From NCBI GenBank assembly GCA_024233835.1, contig JACKPC010000005.1:310001-374000 (forward strand): a stretch of 64,000 bases of DNA. The letters run 5' to 3'. Positions 34,522 through 43,369 of the stretch are shown here, in pieces (the stretch's first letter is position 1; each line of letters starts with the position of its first letter). The stretch is from Leptospiraceae bacterium. GTDB lineage: Bacteria; Spirochaetota; Leptospiria; Leptospirales; Leptospiraceae. The notes below the pieces were generated by a model. It saw only the letters and a program-made list of their open reading frames with translations, was not told the DNA's origin and made no database searches. Both the position numbers and the translations under genes were made by a program.

Positions 34522-36690
34522 TTAAGCTTTTAAAAGAATTTCCAAAATCCGAATAGCGGCCGTAGAAATTACCGTTCCCGGACCAAAAACTCCTGCCACT
34601 CCTGCATTATAAAGAGCCTCGTAGTCCTGATGGGGAATTACTCCACCGGCGATCACGAGAATGTCTTCTCTTCCCAGTTTTTTTAACTCTTCAATTACTT
34701 TTGGAACAAGGGTTTTATGACCCGCAGCCAGACTGGATACTCCGAGGATATGCACATCGTTTTCAACAGCCTGCTTGGCTGCTTCCTGTGGAGTCTGGAA
34801 TAGAGGGCCTATATCGACATCAAAGCCTAAATCGGCAAAACTCGTGGAGATCACCTTGGCTCCCCGATCATGTCCATCCTGTCCCATCTTGGCCACCATG
34901 ATCCTCGGTCTTCTTCCCTCAACTTTGGCAAATTTATCGGCCAATTCCTTGGCTTTCAAGAAATCAGGGTTTTCGGAGATTTCCGAAGAATATACACCCG
35001 AAATAGAGCGAATAGTTGCCTGGTAACGACCATATACTTTTTCCAGAGAATCTGAGATTTCGCCCAGGGAAGCTCTTTTCCTGGCTGCATCTACAGCAAG
35101 CTCCAGTAAATTCCCCTTTCCCGTATCTGCACATTTTGTTAAGGCTTCAAGAGCTGCCCTGACATCGTTTTCATTTCGATTGGCACGGAGTTGTTTTAAG
35201 CGCTCTATCTGGGCCAGACGAACAGCAGTATTATCAATATCCAGGATTTCAATAGGCTCTTCTTTTTCGAGTTTGAAGCGATTTACACCCACAATCACAT
35301 CTTTACCGGAGTCAATACGAGCCTGCTTACGCGCAGCCGCTTCTTCTATACGCATTTTGGGAATACCCGTTTCTATAGCCTTGGCCATTCCACCGAGTTT
35401 CTCAATTTCTTCAATCAAGTCCCAGGCTCTATGGGCCAGATCATGGGTCAGTTTCTCGATATAATAAGAACCTCCCCAGGGGTCAATCACCCGGCAAATA
35501 TTGGTTTCTTCCTGAAGGTAAATCTGGGTATTTCTGGCAATTCTTGCAGAGAAATCAGTCGGTAAAGCAATCGCCTCATCGAGGGCATTGGTGTGTAGGG
35601 ATTGGGTATGTCCAAGGGCTGCACCGAGTGCTTCCACACAGGTTCTACCCACATTATTAAATGGATCCTGTTCGGTCAAGCTCCAGCCAGAAGTCTGGCA
35701 ATGAGTACGCAGAGCCAGTGATTTCGGGTTTTTCGGGTTGAATTGTTTTACAATTTTTGACCACAGAAGTCTTCCGGCTCTCATCTTGGCAATTTCCATG
35801 AAATGGTTCATGCCTATAGCCCAGAAGAAGGAAAGCCTCGGAGCAAAACTGTCAATATCCAGACCCGCCTGAATTCCGGTTCGAAGGTACTCCAGACCAT
35901 CTGCAAGAGTATACGCCAGTTCCAAATCAGCAGTTGCACCGGCTTCCTGCATGTGATAACCCGAAATACTGATCGAGTTAAATTTGGGCATATACTTTGA
36001 AGTATATTCAAAGATATCGGCAATAATCTTCATGGAAGGAATCGGGGGATAAATATAAGTATTTCGAACCGCAAACTCTTTTAAAATATCATTCTGAATG
36101 GTTCCGGAAAGCTTATCCGGAGAAACCCCCTGTTCTTCCCCGGCCAGAATATAAAAAGCCATGACAGGCAGTACCGCTCCATTCATAGTCATAGAAACCG
36201 ACATCTTATCGAGAGGAATCTGGTCGAAGAGAATTTTCATATCGAGTATAGAATCTATTGCCACCCCGGCCTTTCCCACATCTCCAATCACTCGGTCATG
36301 GTCAGAATCATAGCCCCTGTGAGTAGCCAGATCGAAAGCGACCGAAAGCCCCATCTGTCCTGCTGCCAGGTTCCTGCGGTAAAAAGCATTGGATTCTTCC
36401 GCAGTAGAAAAACCGGCATACTGACGAATGGTCCAGGGTCGCATAACATACATGGCCGAATAAGGTCCGCGGAGAAAAGGAGGAATCCCGGAGGCATAAT
36501 CAAGATGACTGAGACTCTGTATATCGTTTTTTGTATAAACAGGTTTTACAGGGATTTTTTCCGGGGTATGCCAGATAGTATCTTCGAGAGAAGATGCACC
36601 GGCTTCCTTCAAAGCCTTTTTTTCCCAGTCTGCATAAGACGTTTCTTTTGTTTCCGGTTTATAGGGTATTTTACTGAAATCAGGTCTCAT
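34522..36690 (-). CDS. Methylmalonyl-CoA mutase, large subunit
   Basis: A 722-residue protein. The TIM barrel holds RPWTIRQYAGFSTAEESNAFYRRNL and SGYHMQEAGATADLELAYTLADG (substrate and radical chemistry), plus RTHCQTSGWSLTEQDPFNN. The B12-binding domain (about residue 590 to the end) contains GQDGHDRGAKVI with the DxHxxG cobalt-ligand histidine, and VSSLAAGHKTL. It isomerises methylmalonyl-CoA and succinyl-CoA with adenosylcobalamin. It starts one base after the small subunit stop. No MeaB-type chaperone or epimerase is nearby. Confidence 0.97.
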   Translation of the reverse strand: MRPDFSKIPYKPETKETSYADWEKKALKEAGASSLEDTIWHTPEKIPVKPVYTKNDIQSLSHLDYASGIPPFLRGPYSAMYVMRPWTIRQYAGFSTAEESNAFYRRNLAAGQMGLSVAFDLATHRGYDSDHDRVIGDVGKAGVAIDSILDMKILFDQIPLDKMSVSMTMNGAVLPVMAFYILAGEEQGVSPDKLSGTIQNDILKEFAVRNTYIYPPIPSMKIIADIFEYTSKYMPKFNSISISGYHMQEAGATADLELAYTLADGLEYLRTGIQAGLDIDSFAPRLSFFWAIGMNHFMEIAKMRAGRLLWSKIVKQFNPKNPKSLALRTHCQTSGWSLTEQDPFNNVGRTCVEALGAALGHTQSLHTNALDEAIALPTDFSARIARNTQIYLQEETNICRVIDPWGGSYYIEKLTHDLAHRAWDLIEEIEKLGGMAKAIETGIPKMRIEEAAARKQARIDSGKDVIVGVNRFKLEKEEPIEILDIDNTAVRLAQIERLKQLRANRNENDVRAALEALTKCADTGKGNLLELAVDAARKRASLGEISDSLEKVYGRYQATIRSISGVYSSEISENPDFLKAKELADKFAKVEGRRPRIMVAKMGQDGHDRGAKVISTSFADLGFDVDIGPLFQTPQEAAKQAVENDVHILGVSSLAAGHKTLVPKVIEELKKLGREDILVIAGGVIPHQDYEALYNAGVAGVFGPGTVISTAAIRILEILLKA

Positions 36691-36691
36691 C

Positions 36692-38710
36692 TTATTCTCC
36701 TACCTTTATTCCAAGTTTGTTCTGCATCTGTGTTAAAAATCCAAGAACATCGGTTCGAACGTGTATAAAATCATCCACACCGGCTCCTTTCAAACTATCA
36801 ATTAAAGCAGCAGGATTTCCGGCTATGATAAGCTGTGCTGAGGGTTTCTTTTCTTTCACCAGTTTAGCTACGGAAACTCCCATTTCCCCGTATTCCTCAT
36901 CCGAACTACAGAGAACAAGAATCTCAGCACCGGATTTCAGATAGGCTTCTGCAATATCTGAAGCCTGGTTAAAAGCCGGATTATCGAGTATTCTATAACC
37001 CGCACAGGCAAAAAAGTTGGAACTGAAAGTTGCCCTTGCTATTCTCATAGCCAGGTTTCCAAAACCGGCCAAAAACACAGAAGGTGAAGCTCCTTTTTGT
37101 TTTCCGTATTTCTCCGTTGCCAGACGAATTGCTTCAAAAGCTTCCGAAGCCCTGAACACAGTAACTGGCTGTATTCCTTCTTCCGTCTTTTTAAAACTCG
37201 ATTGTAAAATATCTCCCAGTAAAGCTCCGGACTCAAGGGCTTCTGAAAGTTTCTGTATGCTTTCAGTAGATACAGCTTTCCCGGAGGTCTTTAGAGATAG
37301 CGGTTTAGATATTTTTTCCAATCTGGAAAGGGATTCTTCTTTCAAAATAGGATACTGGTTGGTTCCTAAGAGAATCTCTTTTCTGGATGCCACATTTTTA
37401 GCTCTTTCTGCCTTAAAGGATTGGAGTAGAGATTGAATATAGCCTTCCTTCAGAGCAGCTATAAAACCCCCTTTTGTTTCAATATCCTGAAAAACTTTCC
37501 AGGCAGATTCTGCTAATTTATCCGTCAGGTTTTCGATATAATAAGAACCGGCAGAAGGATCTTTTACACGGTTCAGGTAAGATTCATGTTTCAGAAGATG
37601 CTGGGTATTACGAGCAATTCGCAAAGAAAATTCATCTCCATGGGAATATACAGAATCAAAATGACTTACACTTATCGAATCACAACCGGCAATGGCCGCA
37701 GACATGGCTTCTGTAGTTCCCCTGAGAATGTTTACATGGGGATCGTATAAAGTTTTATTCCACTCAGAAGTCCTGGCCTGGATGAAAACCGGCAGAGCAC
37801 CCTTGATACCATAGGCACTTAGAATATTTGCCCAGAGCAAACGGAAAGCTCTAAATTTTGCAATTTCTACAAAGTAGCTGGCACTTACCGAGAAGCTAAA
37901 CTGTAAAGTTTTAGCTACAGCCCCTACATCCATTCCTGAGGATTGCAGGCCTGCCAGATACTCGGCTCCATGAGCCAGACTTATACCCAGTTCCGCAGCC
38001 GTACCGGCTCCCGCATTATGGTAGTCTGAGGCATGAACTACCAGGTTATGAAAAGAAGGAAGGGCCTCTATCATCCCGGAAAGCTCGGAAGAAGTGCGAT
38101 TCCAGATTTCATTTAAACCAATGCCTGCCGTTCCTTCCCTGCTTAAACCCTGAAGAGGGTCATAGCCCGAAGAACCCCTCAGTCGGGAAAGTTCAAGGCC
38201 ACGTTTTTTTGCCTCGTTTACATACATAGCAAAGATAGCTACAGATGCCTTTCCCGCCTCAAAATGTAGGGAAACATTTTCAATAAAGATACCTTTTAAA
38301 AGGGTTTCCATGTCTTTTTGAGATTGCAGGGAAATACCTGAAACCGTATCGGAAGACACATCCGTGATAAAGCATAAAGCTTCCACTTCTCCTTTCAGGG
38401 CTCCCAGGGCAAAACGGTTTGCATCTTCCGCTGAAGAATGCGAAATATCCTGACAGGTATCCCAGTCATTCTTTAAACGGTTTTTGCCCCGTACAAAAGG
38501 AACCTCTCCGGGTAAAGATTCAAGATAAGAAAGGTTTTTCAGATCCTCCCTGCGATAATAAGGTTGAAGTGAAAAATCATTGTCTGTTTTCCAAACCAGC
38601 CTTTTTTCGTAGTCAGCACCCTTTAAATCCTTTATAATGATATTCTCCCATTCTTCTGTAGAAATGGGAGGAAATTCGGAAAATAGAGATTTATCTAAAC
38701 TGCCACTCAT
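36692..38710 (-). CDS. mutA: Methylmalonyl-CoA mutase, small subunit
   Basis: A 672-residue homologue of the large subunit with YHNAGAGTAAELGISLAHGAEYLAGL in place of the catalytic barrel segment. Its C-terminal domain keeps the Rossmann shape (VFLAGFGNLAMRIARATFSSNFFACAGY) but lacks the DxHxxG histidine, so it should not bind B12. This is the normal non-catalytic MutA subunit of the heterodimeric enzyme. It starts at 38710 and is transcribed just before the large subunit. The pair may work in propionate use or in making succinate from propionyl-CoA. Confidence 0.94.
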   Translation of the reverse strand: MSGSLDKSLFSEFPPISTEEWENIIIKDLKGADYEKRLVWKTDNDFSLQPYYRREDLKNLSYLESLPGEVPFVRGKNRLKNDWDTCQDISHSSAEDANRFALGALKGEVEALCFITDVSSDTVSGISLQSQKDMETLLKGIFIENVSLHFEAGKASVAIFAMYVNEAKKRGLELSRLRGSSGYDPLQGLSREGTAGIGLNEIWNRTSSELSGMIEALPSFHNLVVHASDYHNAGAGTAAELGISLAHGAEYLAGLQSSGMDVGAVAKTLQFSFSVSASYFVEIAKFRAFRLLWANILSAYGIKGALPVFIQARTSEWNKTLYDPHVNILRGTTEAMSAAIAGCDSISVSHFDSVYSHGDEFSLRIARNTQHLLKHESYLNRVKDPSAGSYYIENLTDKLAESAWKVFQDIETKGGFIAALKEGYIQSLLQSFKAERAKNVASRKEILLGTNQYPILKEESLSRLEKISKPLSLKTSGKAVSTESIQKLSEALESGALLGDILQSSFKKTEEGIQPVTVFRASEAFEAIRLATEKYGKQKGASPSVFLAGFGNLAMRIARATFSSNFFACAGYRILDNPAFNQASDIAEAYLKSGAEILVLCSSDEEYGEMGVSVAKLVKEKKPSAQLIIAGNPAALIDSLKGAGVDDFIHVRTDVLGFLTQMQNKLGIKVGE

Positions 38711-38862
38711 TACTGTCTCTCTTTTTATAGTAGTAAATACTTATTTGAAATGTACAAAAATAGCGTACCTATAATGACCCAGCTTAAAAAATTTTGATTT
38801 TAAAAGCAAATAAAAAAAATTTAGACAATAAAACTTGCATCAACAAACCTGTAAGAAGAACT

Positions 38863-39477
38863 ATGTTTTTATTTACGAGTACATTTTTAGGCCTGGTAGT
38901 CCTGACTCTTGGAATAACCCTTTTATTTCAGACCTTTTTTAAGATTAAACTGCCTTCAGTAAAAGCTCTCTTAGCTTTTATTTTAATTTACTTTGGAATT
39001 GCCCTTATGGCGACCGAACTACGTTTTATTCCTTCCAAGAAAAATGAACCGGATCTCAAAACTATTATTTTTCAGGAAAATACGATAGTCATGCATAATA
39101 ATCCGGAAGCAATAAAAACAATAGACTTAAGCCAATTTCCTAATCCAAATTTTGAATTTAGTAATAAATTAAATACGGATTATAATATTATTTTTGCCAG
39201 GGGAACACTCGATTTTAATTCTTATAAAATAGACAGGGGAAATATTTACCTCGAAGTAAATAGTGCTTTTTCTAAAAGCGAAATTATCATTCGAAAGAAT
39301 ATGGCCATTCGGATTATCATAAACCCGGCCTTTGCAATAGTCAGTTATCCGGACGGGAAGGCGGCTACCCCTCTAAAACGTAGTATCTACTACTCTTCTG
39401 CTTATAGCCATAATACGTATGCAATCACGATCCGAGCTAATGTTACCTTTTCTTCTTTGAATATAATTGAAAAATAA
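38863..39477 (+). CDS. Unknown membrane protein, LiaF-like
   Basis: A protein of about 204 residues from the ATG at 38863, preceded by AAGAAG; the open frame reaches back to a TTG at 38794. Two hydrophobic helices (about 3-22 and 33-50) are followed by a beta-rich domain: TIDLSQFPNPNFEFSN, GNIYLEVNSAFSKSEIIIRKNMAIRIIINPAFAIVSYPDG. This repeated short-strand pattern resembles the C-terminal half of LiaF-type cell-envelope proteins. The family link is by pattern only. The STAS gene follows 60 bases later. Confidence 0.6.
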   Translation: MFLFTSTFLGLVVLTLGITLLFQTFFKIKLPSVKALLAFILIYFGIALMATELRFIPSKKNEPDLKTIIFQENTIVMHNNPEAIKTIDLSQFPNPNFEFSNKLNTDYNIIFARGTLDFNSYKIDRGNIYLEVNSAFSKSEIIIRKNMAIRIIINPAFAIVSYPDGKAATPLKRSIYYSSAYSHNTYAITIRANVTFSSLNIIEK

Positions 39478-39537
39478 TCTTGCATTTTTTATCATAAAGA
39501 TTATATTTATAAAACTTAAAAAACAGAAGAAAAGATT

Positions 39538-39888
39538 ATGTCAGCCGAATTAAAAATAGAAATACAAGAAAAAGGTAATATTGTTATTGTCACTATCTAT
39601 GAAGATATTGACCTCTACAATGTCTCCGCCTTACGGCAAGCTGTTGATAAATTAAACAATGAGGGAAAATATAAACAGATATATAACCTGAAAAATGTAA
39701 AATTTATGGACTCTTCTGGTTTAAGTATTTTTGTGAAGCAGATGTCCATTCTAAAAAAGAACAATGAAGTTTTAAAACTGGCCTGTGTCGGAGATGGGAT
39801 TAAAAACCTGTTCCGCTGGACCACTCTAAATATGTACGTGGAAATCCATTCCACTGAATACGAGGCGATTCAGTCCTTTAATAAATAA
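39538..39888 (+). CDS. STAS-domain anti-sigma factor antagonist
   Basis: A 116-residue single STAS domain. KFMDSSGLSIFVKQM carries the conserved serine expected to be phosphorylated by a HATPase kinase and dephosphorylated by a SpoIIE phosphatase. NIVIVTIYEDIDLYNVSALRQAVDKLN and the LFRWTTLNMYVEI ending complete the SpoIIAA pattern. Candidate partners in the window are the HATPase protein at 12871 and the SpoIIE phosphatase at 13929; pairing is inferred. Confidence 0.92.
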   Translation: MSAELKIEIQEKGNIVIVTIYEDIDLYNVSALRQAVDKLNNEGKYKQIYNLKNVKFMDSSGLSIFVKQMSILKKNNEVLKLACVGDGIKNLFRWTTLNMYVEIHSTEYEAIQSFNK

Positions 39889-39928
39889 GTTGAATTTCTA
39901 AAAACCACTTTCAATACATTAGAGTTTT

Positions 39929-40606
39929 CTAAAATCTAAAGATTTCTTCCATAAACGAATAATGGATTTTTTTCACAGATTTACTTTCCAGAAGATTATA
40001 AGAAACAACTGTAAAATACGGGCTATAGGCTTTTTTATAAAAAGCACGGCTTCTGGCATAAGCATAGGGGTCTTCAAAATCTAATTCTTTTTTCATCCGC
40101 TTATAATCTTTATCGGTAGGTACTGTAAAATATAGATATCGTACTACCCCGGAAAGCTTTTCAAATACAGAAGGAATATCTTCCCGTATATACTGCAAAA
40201 CTGAATTACAAATTCCCAACTCGAAGGGTTCTTTTTCAAAAGGTTTTGCGTTAAAACTTTCGATAGTATTTTGCTGTATGGCAATATTCCATTTGTCGAC
40301 CCAATCATCTGCTATAAGAGATGAAACCATGAGTTGGGAAGGTTCGATTCCAATCACTTTTTGGGGTTTTAGCTTTTGAACCATTTCTTTTAACAGGTAC
40401 CCCTTTCCAAATCCAAAATCGATAAGAGAGGACACACTGATATTCATCAAGCGAAATAGAGAATATACATAAGAAGCATGTTCTTTCGCATTAAATGTTC
40501 CATCCACATTGAAACCATCTCCGTATATTTCAGTCCAAAACTGATCCTCAAAGGGTAGACCATTGGCAGAGGATGTTGAGAATCGATTCGAATTAAGATT
40601 TTTCAT
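39929..40606 (-). CDS. Class I SAM-dependent methyltransferase
   Basis: A 225-residue protein. SLIDFGFGKGYLLKEMVQKLKPQKVIGIEPS is the SAM-binding motif I and acidic strand end; FELGICNSVLQYIREDIPSVFEKLSGVVRYLYFTVP matches the later motifs. The substrate cannot be predicted. Its start overlaps the end of the membrane protein gene upstream by 14 bases. Confidence 0.82.
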   Translation of the reverse strand: MKNLNSNRFSTSSANGLPFEDQFWTEIYGDGFNVDGTFNAKEHASYVYSLFRLMNISVSSLIDFGFGKGYLLKEMVQKLKPQKVIGIEPSQLMVSSLIADDWVDKWNIAIQQNTIESFNAKPFEKEPFELGICNSVLQYIREDIPSVFEKLSGVVRYLYFTVPTDKDYKRMKKELDFEDPYAYARSRAFYKKAYSPYFTVVSYNLLESKSVKKIHYSFMEEIFRF

Positions 40607-41588
40607 TTTTAGGAGAGACCTGTAGCTGTACGGAGGGTTTTTCGGCAGTTGATTTTAAAGGACTATCTTTCCTTGAGGCGAAAAACAGAGACACCAGAAG
40701 TAGAATCAAAAAAACGATGATGGCCGGTACACTACTCAGTTCTTTTTCCGATTTCATGAGAAAAACCGAAACAAAGAGAATTAAGACAATCGGAACAAAC
40801 TGGTAAAGGATGGCTCCCGCATTGGAAAAAAAGAAATGAAAGCTATTTTCTCCAAAAACATCATAAACTCCGCCGAGTATGAGACCTACAAAAAAGATAA
40901 AAAGGTAAGCTAATAGGAATTTCCCAGCAATGCTTTTCTTCTTATAAAACACGGCTGTTTTCGCTTTATCCTGCTTCATTTTGGTAAAACTCAGGATAAT
41001 CACAAAAAAGGTAAAAGCAATCAGGAACATAAGGAAGCTGGAAAGTAAACCTAATAGAGTTAGAACCAGAAGCAGGATTAAATCGAACAGGGTTTCCATG
41101 TGGCAGAATAGGATTAGAATATAAATCCAGACACTACAAAAGATTTCTGCTGCGTATTCATAGGGCACATAAACATTAAAAGGTAGAAAAGCACAGATAT
41201 AAAGCAGTAAATGGTGATTTAATTTCCACTTTTCTCTTTCAAACCCGAGAAAGATGAGGTGTAAAAGCAAGCTATACAGGATAGCAATCAGGGCCTGGTA
41301 TGCCGTTACAAAATCGAGGCGAGAAAGATTTTTCCAACCTGTTACAACCGTTTCAAACAGGGGCATCTTGTAATTTACTATTTTTGCTTTTGTATCAATC
41401 TGTCTTAGCTGTACCAGCCTACTTTTAGGAGAAGGGTTTTCCAACTGTCCTTTAATTTTATAAAAAGCAAATAGTACAAGTGCAAGAATTATAAACGAGG
41501 AAAAGAATCGAAAAAGGCTAACATTTTCTTTATCTTCTAAATACATATCTGTTTTTATTTCTAAATTCCAGCCTGATTCATCAACCAT
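40593..41588 (-). CDS. Unknown polytopic membrane protein
   Basis: About 331 residues from the ATG at 41588; the frame is open to a TTG at 41633. A short N-terminal cytoplasmic part is followed by about seven membrane helices, with a hydrophilic tail rich in Lys, Ser and Pro. The spacing of helices and the central LFLGFEREKWKLNHHLLLYICAFLPFN resemble Yip1-type or similar small integral membrane proteins, but I cannot assign a family. It overlaps the methyltransferase gene by 14 bases. Confidence 0.65.
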   Translation of the reverse strand: MVDESGWNLEIKTDMYLEDKENVSLFRFFSSFIILALVLFAFYKIKGQLENPSPKSRLVQLRQIDTKAKIVNYKMPLFETVVTGWKNLSRLDFVTAYQALIAILYSLLLHLIFLGFEREKWKLNHHLLLYICAFLPFNVYVPYEYAAEIFCSVWIYILILFCHMETLFDLILLLVLTLLGLLSSFLMFLIAFTFFVIILSFTKMKQDKAKTAVFYKKKSIAGKFLLAYLFIFFVGLILGGVYDVFGENSFHFFFSNAGAILYQFVPIVLILFVSVFLMKSEKELSSVPAIIVFLILLLVSLFFASRKDSPLKSTAEKPSVQLQVSPKNEKS

Positions 41589-41770
41589 TAATTCTTTCAA
41601 ATGACCCCAGTTTCTTCTCTTTTTTGCTTGCAAGACCTTTCCCCTTTTCTTAGTCTCGATCCGGGGTTCTTGTTTGCTTCTGGTTGCAAGTCAGGATTTC
41701 TGTATGATCCGGCAGTGCGCAGGAGTTTTCCGGGGCGTATACTGGCCATTGGTAAGCTAAACTCCACCAC

Positions 41771-41838
41771 TCAGAGGGTCGAAGGTTCAACTCCTTCGTG
41801 GTCCACATGGGCTTCTAGCTCAGAGGTAGAGCATCTGA
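41771..41838 (+). tRNA. tRNA-like sequence in 3'-half then 5'-half order (unit A)
   Basis: Read left to right: TCAGA (41771) as the 3' side of an anticodon stem, GGGTC variable region, T-arm GAAGG-TTCAACT-CCTTC, acceptor strand GTGGTCC and A. Three bases on, GGGCTTC could be the 5' acceptor strand, then TA, D-arm GCTC-AGAGGTA-GAGC, A, and TCTGA (41834-41838) as the 5' anticodon stem. TCTGA pairs perfectly with TCAGA, but the acceptor strands pair only with two wobbles and one mismatch, and no clear anticodon loop with U33 can be drawn. Either a circularly permuted tRNA or pieces of two decayed tRNA genes. Confidence 0.35.
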
Positions 41839-41840
41839 TA

Positions 41841-41921
41841 GGTTCCGAGGGTTCGAATCCCTCATCGTTATGGGAAACGATTAGCCAAGTGGTTAAGGCA
41901 ACAGACTCGTAATCTGTAACC
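41841..41921 (+). tRNA. tRNA-like sequence in 3'-half then 5'-half order (unit B, anticodon CGT)
   Basis: GGTTCC, T-arm GAGGG-TTCGAAT-CCCTC and acceptor strand ATCGTT (41864-41869) come first. Five bases later AACGAT (41876-41881), the exact complement of ATCGTT, is followed by TA, D-arm GCC-AAGTGGTTAA-GGC, A, and a full anticodon arm ACAGA-CTCGTAA-TCTGT with anticodon CGT (threonine). The trailing AACC pairs with the leading GGTT. No T-arm follows the anticodon arm. The halves together make a nearly complete tRNA with the order reversed. A broken array with tandem copies would look similar. Confidence 0.4.
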
Positions 41922-42136
41922 GTTCACTTTACACTCGGGGAACTACGTTCCTCTTTCGGTGAAAGGTTTTACGAAGGTAAAGCTTTTCACAGCGGGAATA
42001 CTGCCCAGCAAGGAACAGGATACCGTTTTTAAGCTATTTTCTCTCGCGAGGGGAAGTAACTTCCAAACTGAATGTTTCTTCCGCAGTTGAACTGTGAAAC
42101 AGGAGCGTATTTCCCCATTTAGATTTAGAGGTATTT

Positions 42137-43249
42137 ATGTTTTTCAGGATATTAAAAGATGAAAGAGGACTCGTTTTCAGAAACGGGAATTATGAAAGAT
42201 ACTTAAAACCCGGAGGATATTTTTTACCTTCTTTACTGGGTTATGAAGTACGTATATTTGATGTAAATGAGGCTTTTAGTCCTCATAAAAATATAAAATT
42301 TTTTCAAACCGATAAAGCTCTCTTAGAAGAATTGGAGATTATAGAAATCCCGGATAAAAACATAGCTTTGCATTTTGTAGATGGACATATTCAAAATTAC
42401 TTATATCCAGGTATTTACAGTTTTTGGAAAGTTATTCAAAAGCACGAGTTTCAAATCTTCAATTTAGAAGAAGCCATGATTCCGGCTGAAGTTTCTCGTT
42501 CGGTTTTACAAAAGGATTCTATCCTTCCGGCATATAATAGCTTCGAAGTAGAAAGTTATGAAAAAGGTTTACTTTTTTATAACGGAAAATTCCAAAAAAT
42601 TCTGGATGCAGGAAGATACGATTTCTGGAAAGGGCCGGTCAAAGTCCGCCTGGAAAAAGTAGATATGCGGCAACAACAATTGGAGGTTTCGGGACAGGAA
42701 CTCTTATCCAAAGATAGGATCACTTTACGATTAAATTTTATCTGCCAGTATAAGATTATCAATCCGGAGCGGGCTATTCTGGAGATCAAATCTTATGTAG
42801 AACAAATCTATACCCTGATGCAATTGGTATTAAGAGATCATATAAGTTCCGTTCCACTGGATGAGCTTTTAGAAAAGAGACAGGATGTGGCTAATGCTGT
42901 GCTAACAGAGTTAAAGAAGGAAGAGCAACTACTTGGAATCGAGTTTATAAAAGCAGGAATTAAAGATGTGATTTTACCTGGAGAAATTCGGGATATCTTA
43001 AACCTGGTTCTAATTGCAGAAAAAAAAGCCCAGGCCAATATCATTACTCGAAGAGAAGAAACAGCTTCAACCCGAAGTCTTCTAAATACAGCCAGGTTAA
43101 TGGATGATAATCCAACTCTTTACAAACTAAAAGAGTTAGAATATTTAGAAAAATTTTCGGAAAAGGTAGGAAAGATACAGGTCAATGGAAATGGAAACCT
43201 ATTAGAACTTTTATCAGAAGCTGCCTTAAAGAAAAGTAGTAAAATGTAA
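42137..43249 (+). CDS. SPFH/band 7 family protein (slipin-like)
   Basis: A 370-residue protein. The first 130 residues are a double repeat around ERGLVFRNGNYERYLKPGGYF and NIALHFVDGHIQNYLYPGIYSFW. Residues 140-320 are the SPFH core: EKGLLFYNGKFQKILDAGRYDFWKG, LSKDRITLRLNFICQYKIINPERAIL and LVLRDHISSVPLDELLEKRQDV. A helical tail follows. SPFH proteins form oligomeric membrane scaffolds; there is no strong N-terminal membrane helix here, so attachment may be peripheral. It begins after the tRNA-like region and has a hairpin at its end. Confidence 0.87.
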   Translation: MFFRILKDERGLVFRNGNYERYLKPGGYFLPSLLGYEVRIFDVNEAFSPHKNIKFFQTDKALLEELEIIEIPDKNIALHFVDGHIQNYLYPGIYSFWKVIQKHEFQIFNLEEAMIPAEVSRSVLQKDSILPAYNSFEVESYEKGLLFYNGKFQKILDAGRYDFWKGPVKVRLEKVDMRQQQLEVSGQELLSKDRITLRLNFICQYKIINPERAILEIKSYVEQIYTLMQLVLRDHISSVPLDELLEKRQDVANAVLTELKKEEQLLGIEFIKAGIKDVILPGEIRDILNLVLIAEKKAQANIITRREETASTRSLLNTARLMDDNPTLYKLKELEYLEKFSEKVGKIQVNGNGNLLELLSEAALKKSSKM

Positions 43250-43253
43250 GCCA

Positions 43254-43273
43254 GCGAGTCAATGGTGACTCGC
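43254..43273 (+). terminator. Hairpin after the slipin gene
   Basis: GCGAGTCA and TGACTCGC form an eight-base-pair stem around ATGG, five bases after the slipin stop. A T-rich stretch follows at a distance (43299), so it is a weak terminator candidate. Confidence 0.65.
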
Positions 43274-43369
43274 CTGCGATTCAATAGATATTCCCTTGAT
43301 TTTTTTTAGCGAATACTAACACTACTCTTTTTTTGATGCAAGAAATAGGCGGTATAAAAACCTTGTCCT

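Larger units (their letters stand above)
41589..42136. other. Intergenic region with tRNA-like halves and structured sequence
   Basis: About 550 bases without a protein gene. It holds a D-arm-like piece (TGGC at 41742-41745 with GCTA at 41756-41759 around a TTGGTAA loop), then the two tRNA-like units listed separately, then sequence with inverted repeats (GTTCAC near 41921 and GGTGAA near 41958; GGGGAAC/GTTCCTC near 41936; CTCGCGAG near 42042) up to the slipin gene. No canonical, complete 5'-to-3' tRNA is visible. Confidence 0.6.

Noticed and set aside
34701..38637. Several open frames on the plus strand opposite the mutase genes
   Set aside because: They are shadows of two well-supported mutase genes on the other strand and have no ribosome sites or domain sense.
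41921..42120. Group I intron in the tRNA-like gene
   Set aside because: Inverted repeats are present, but no recognisable intron core or T-arm exon downstream could be found, so I kept only a general description.
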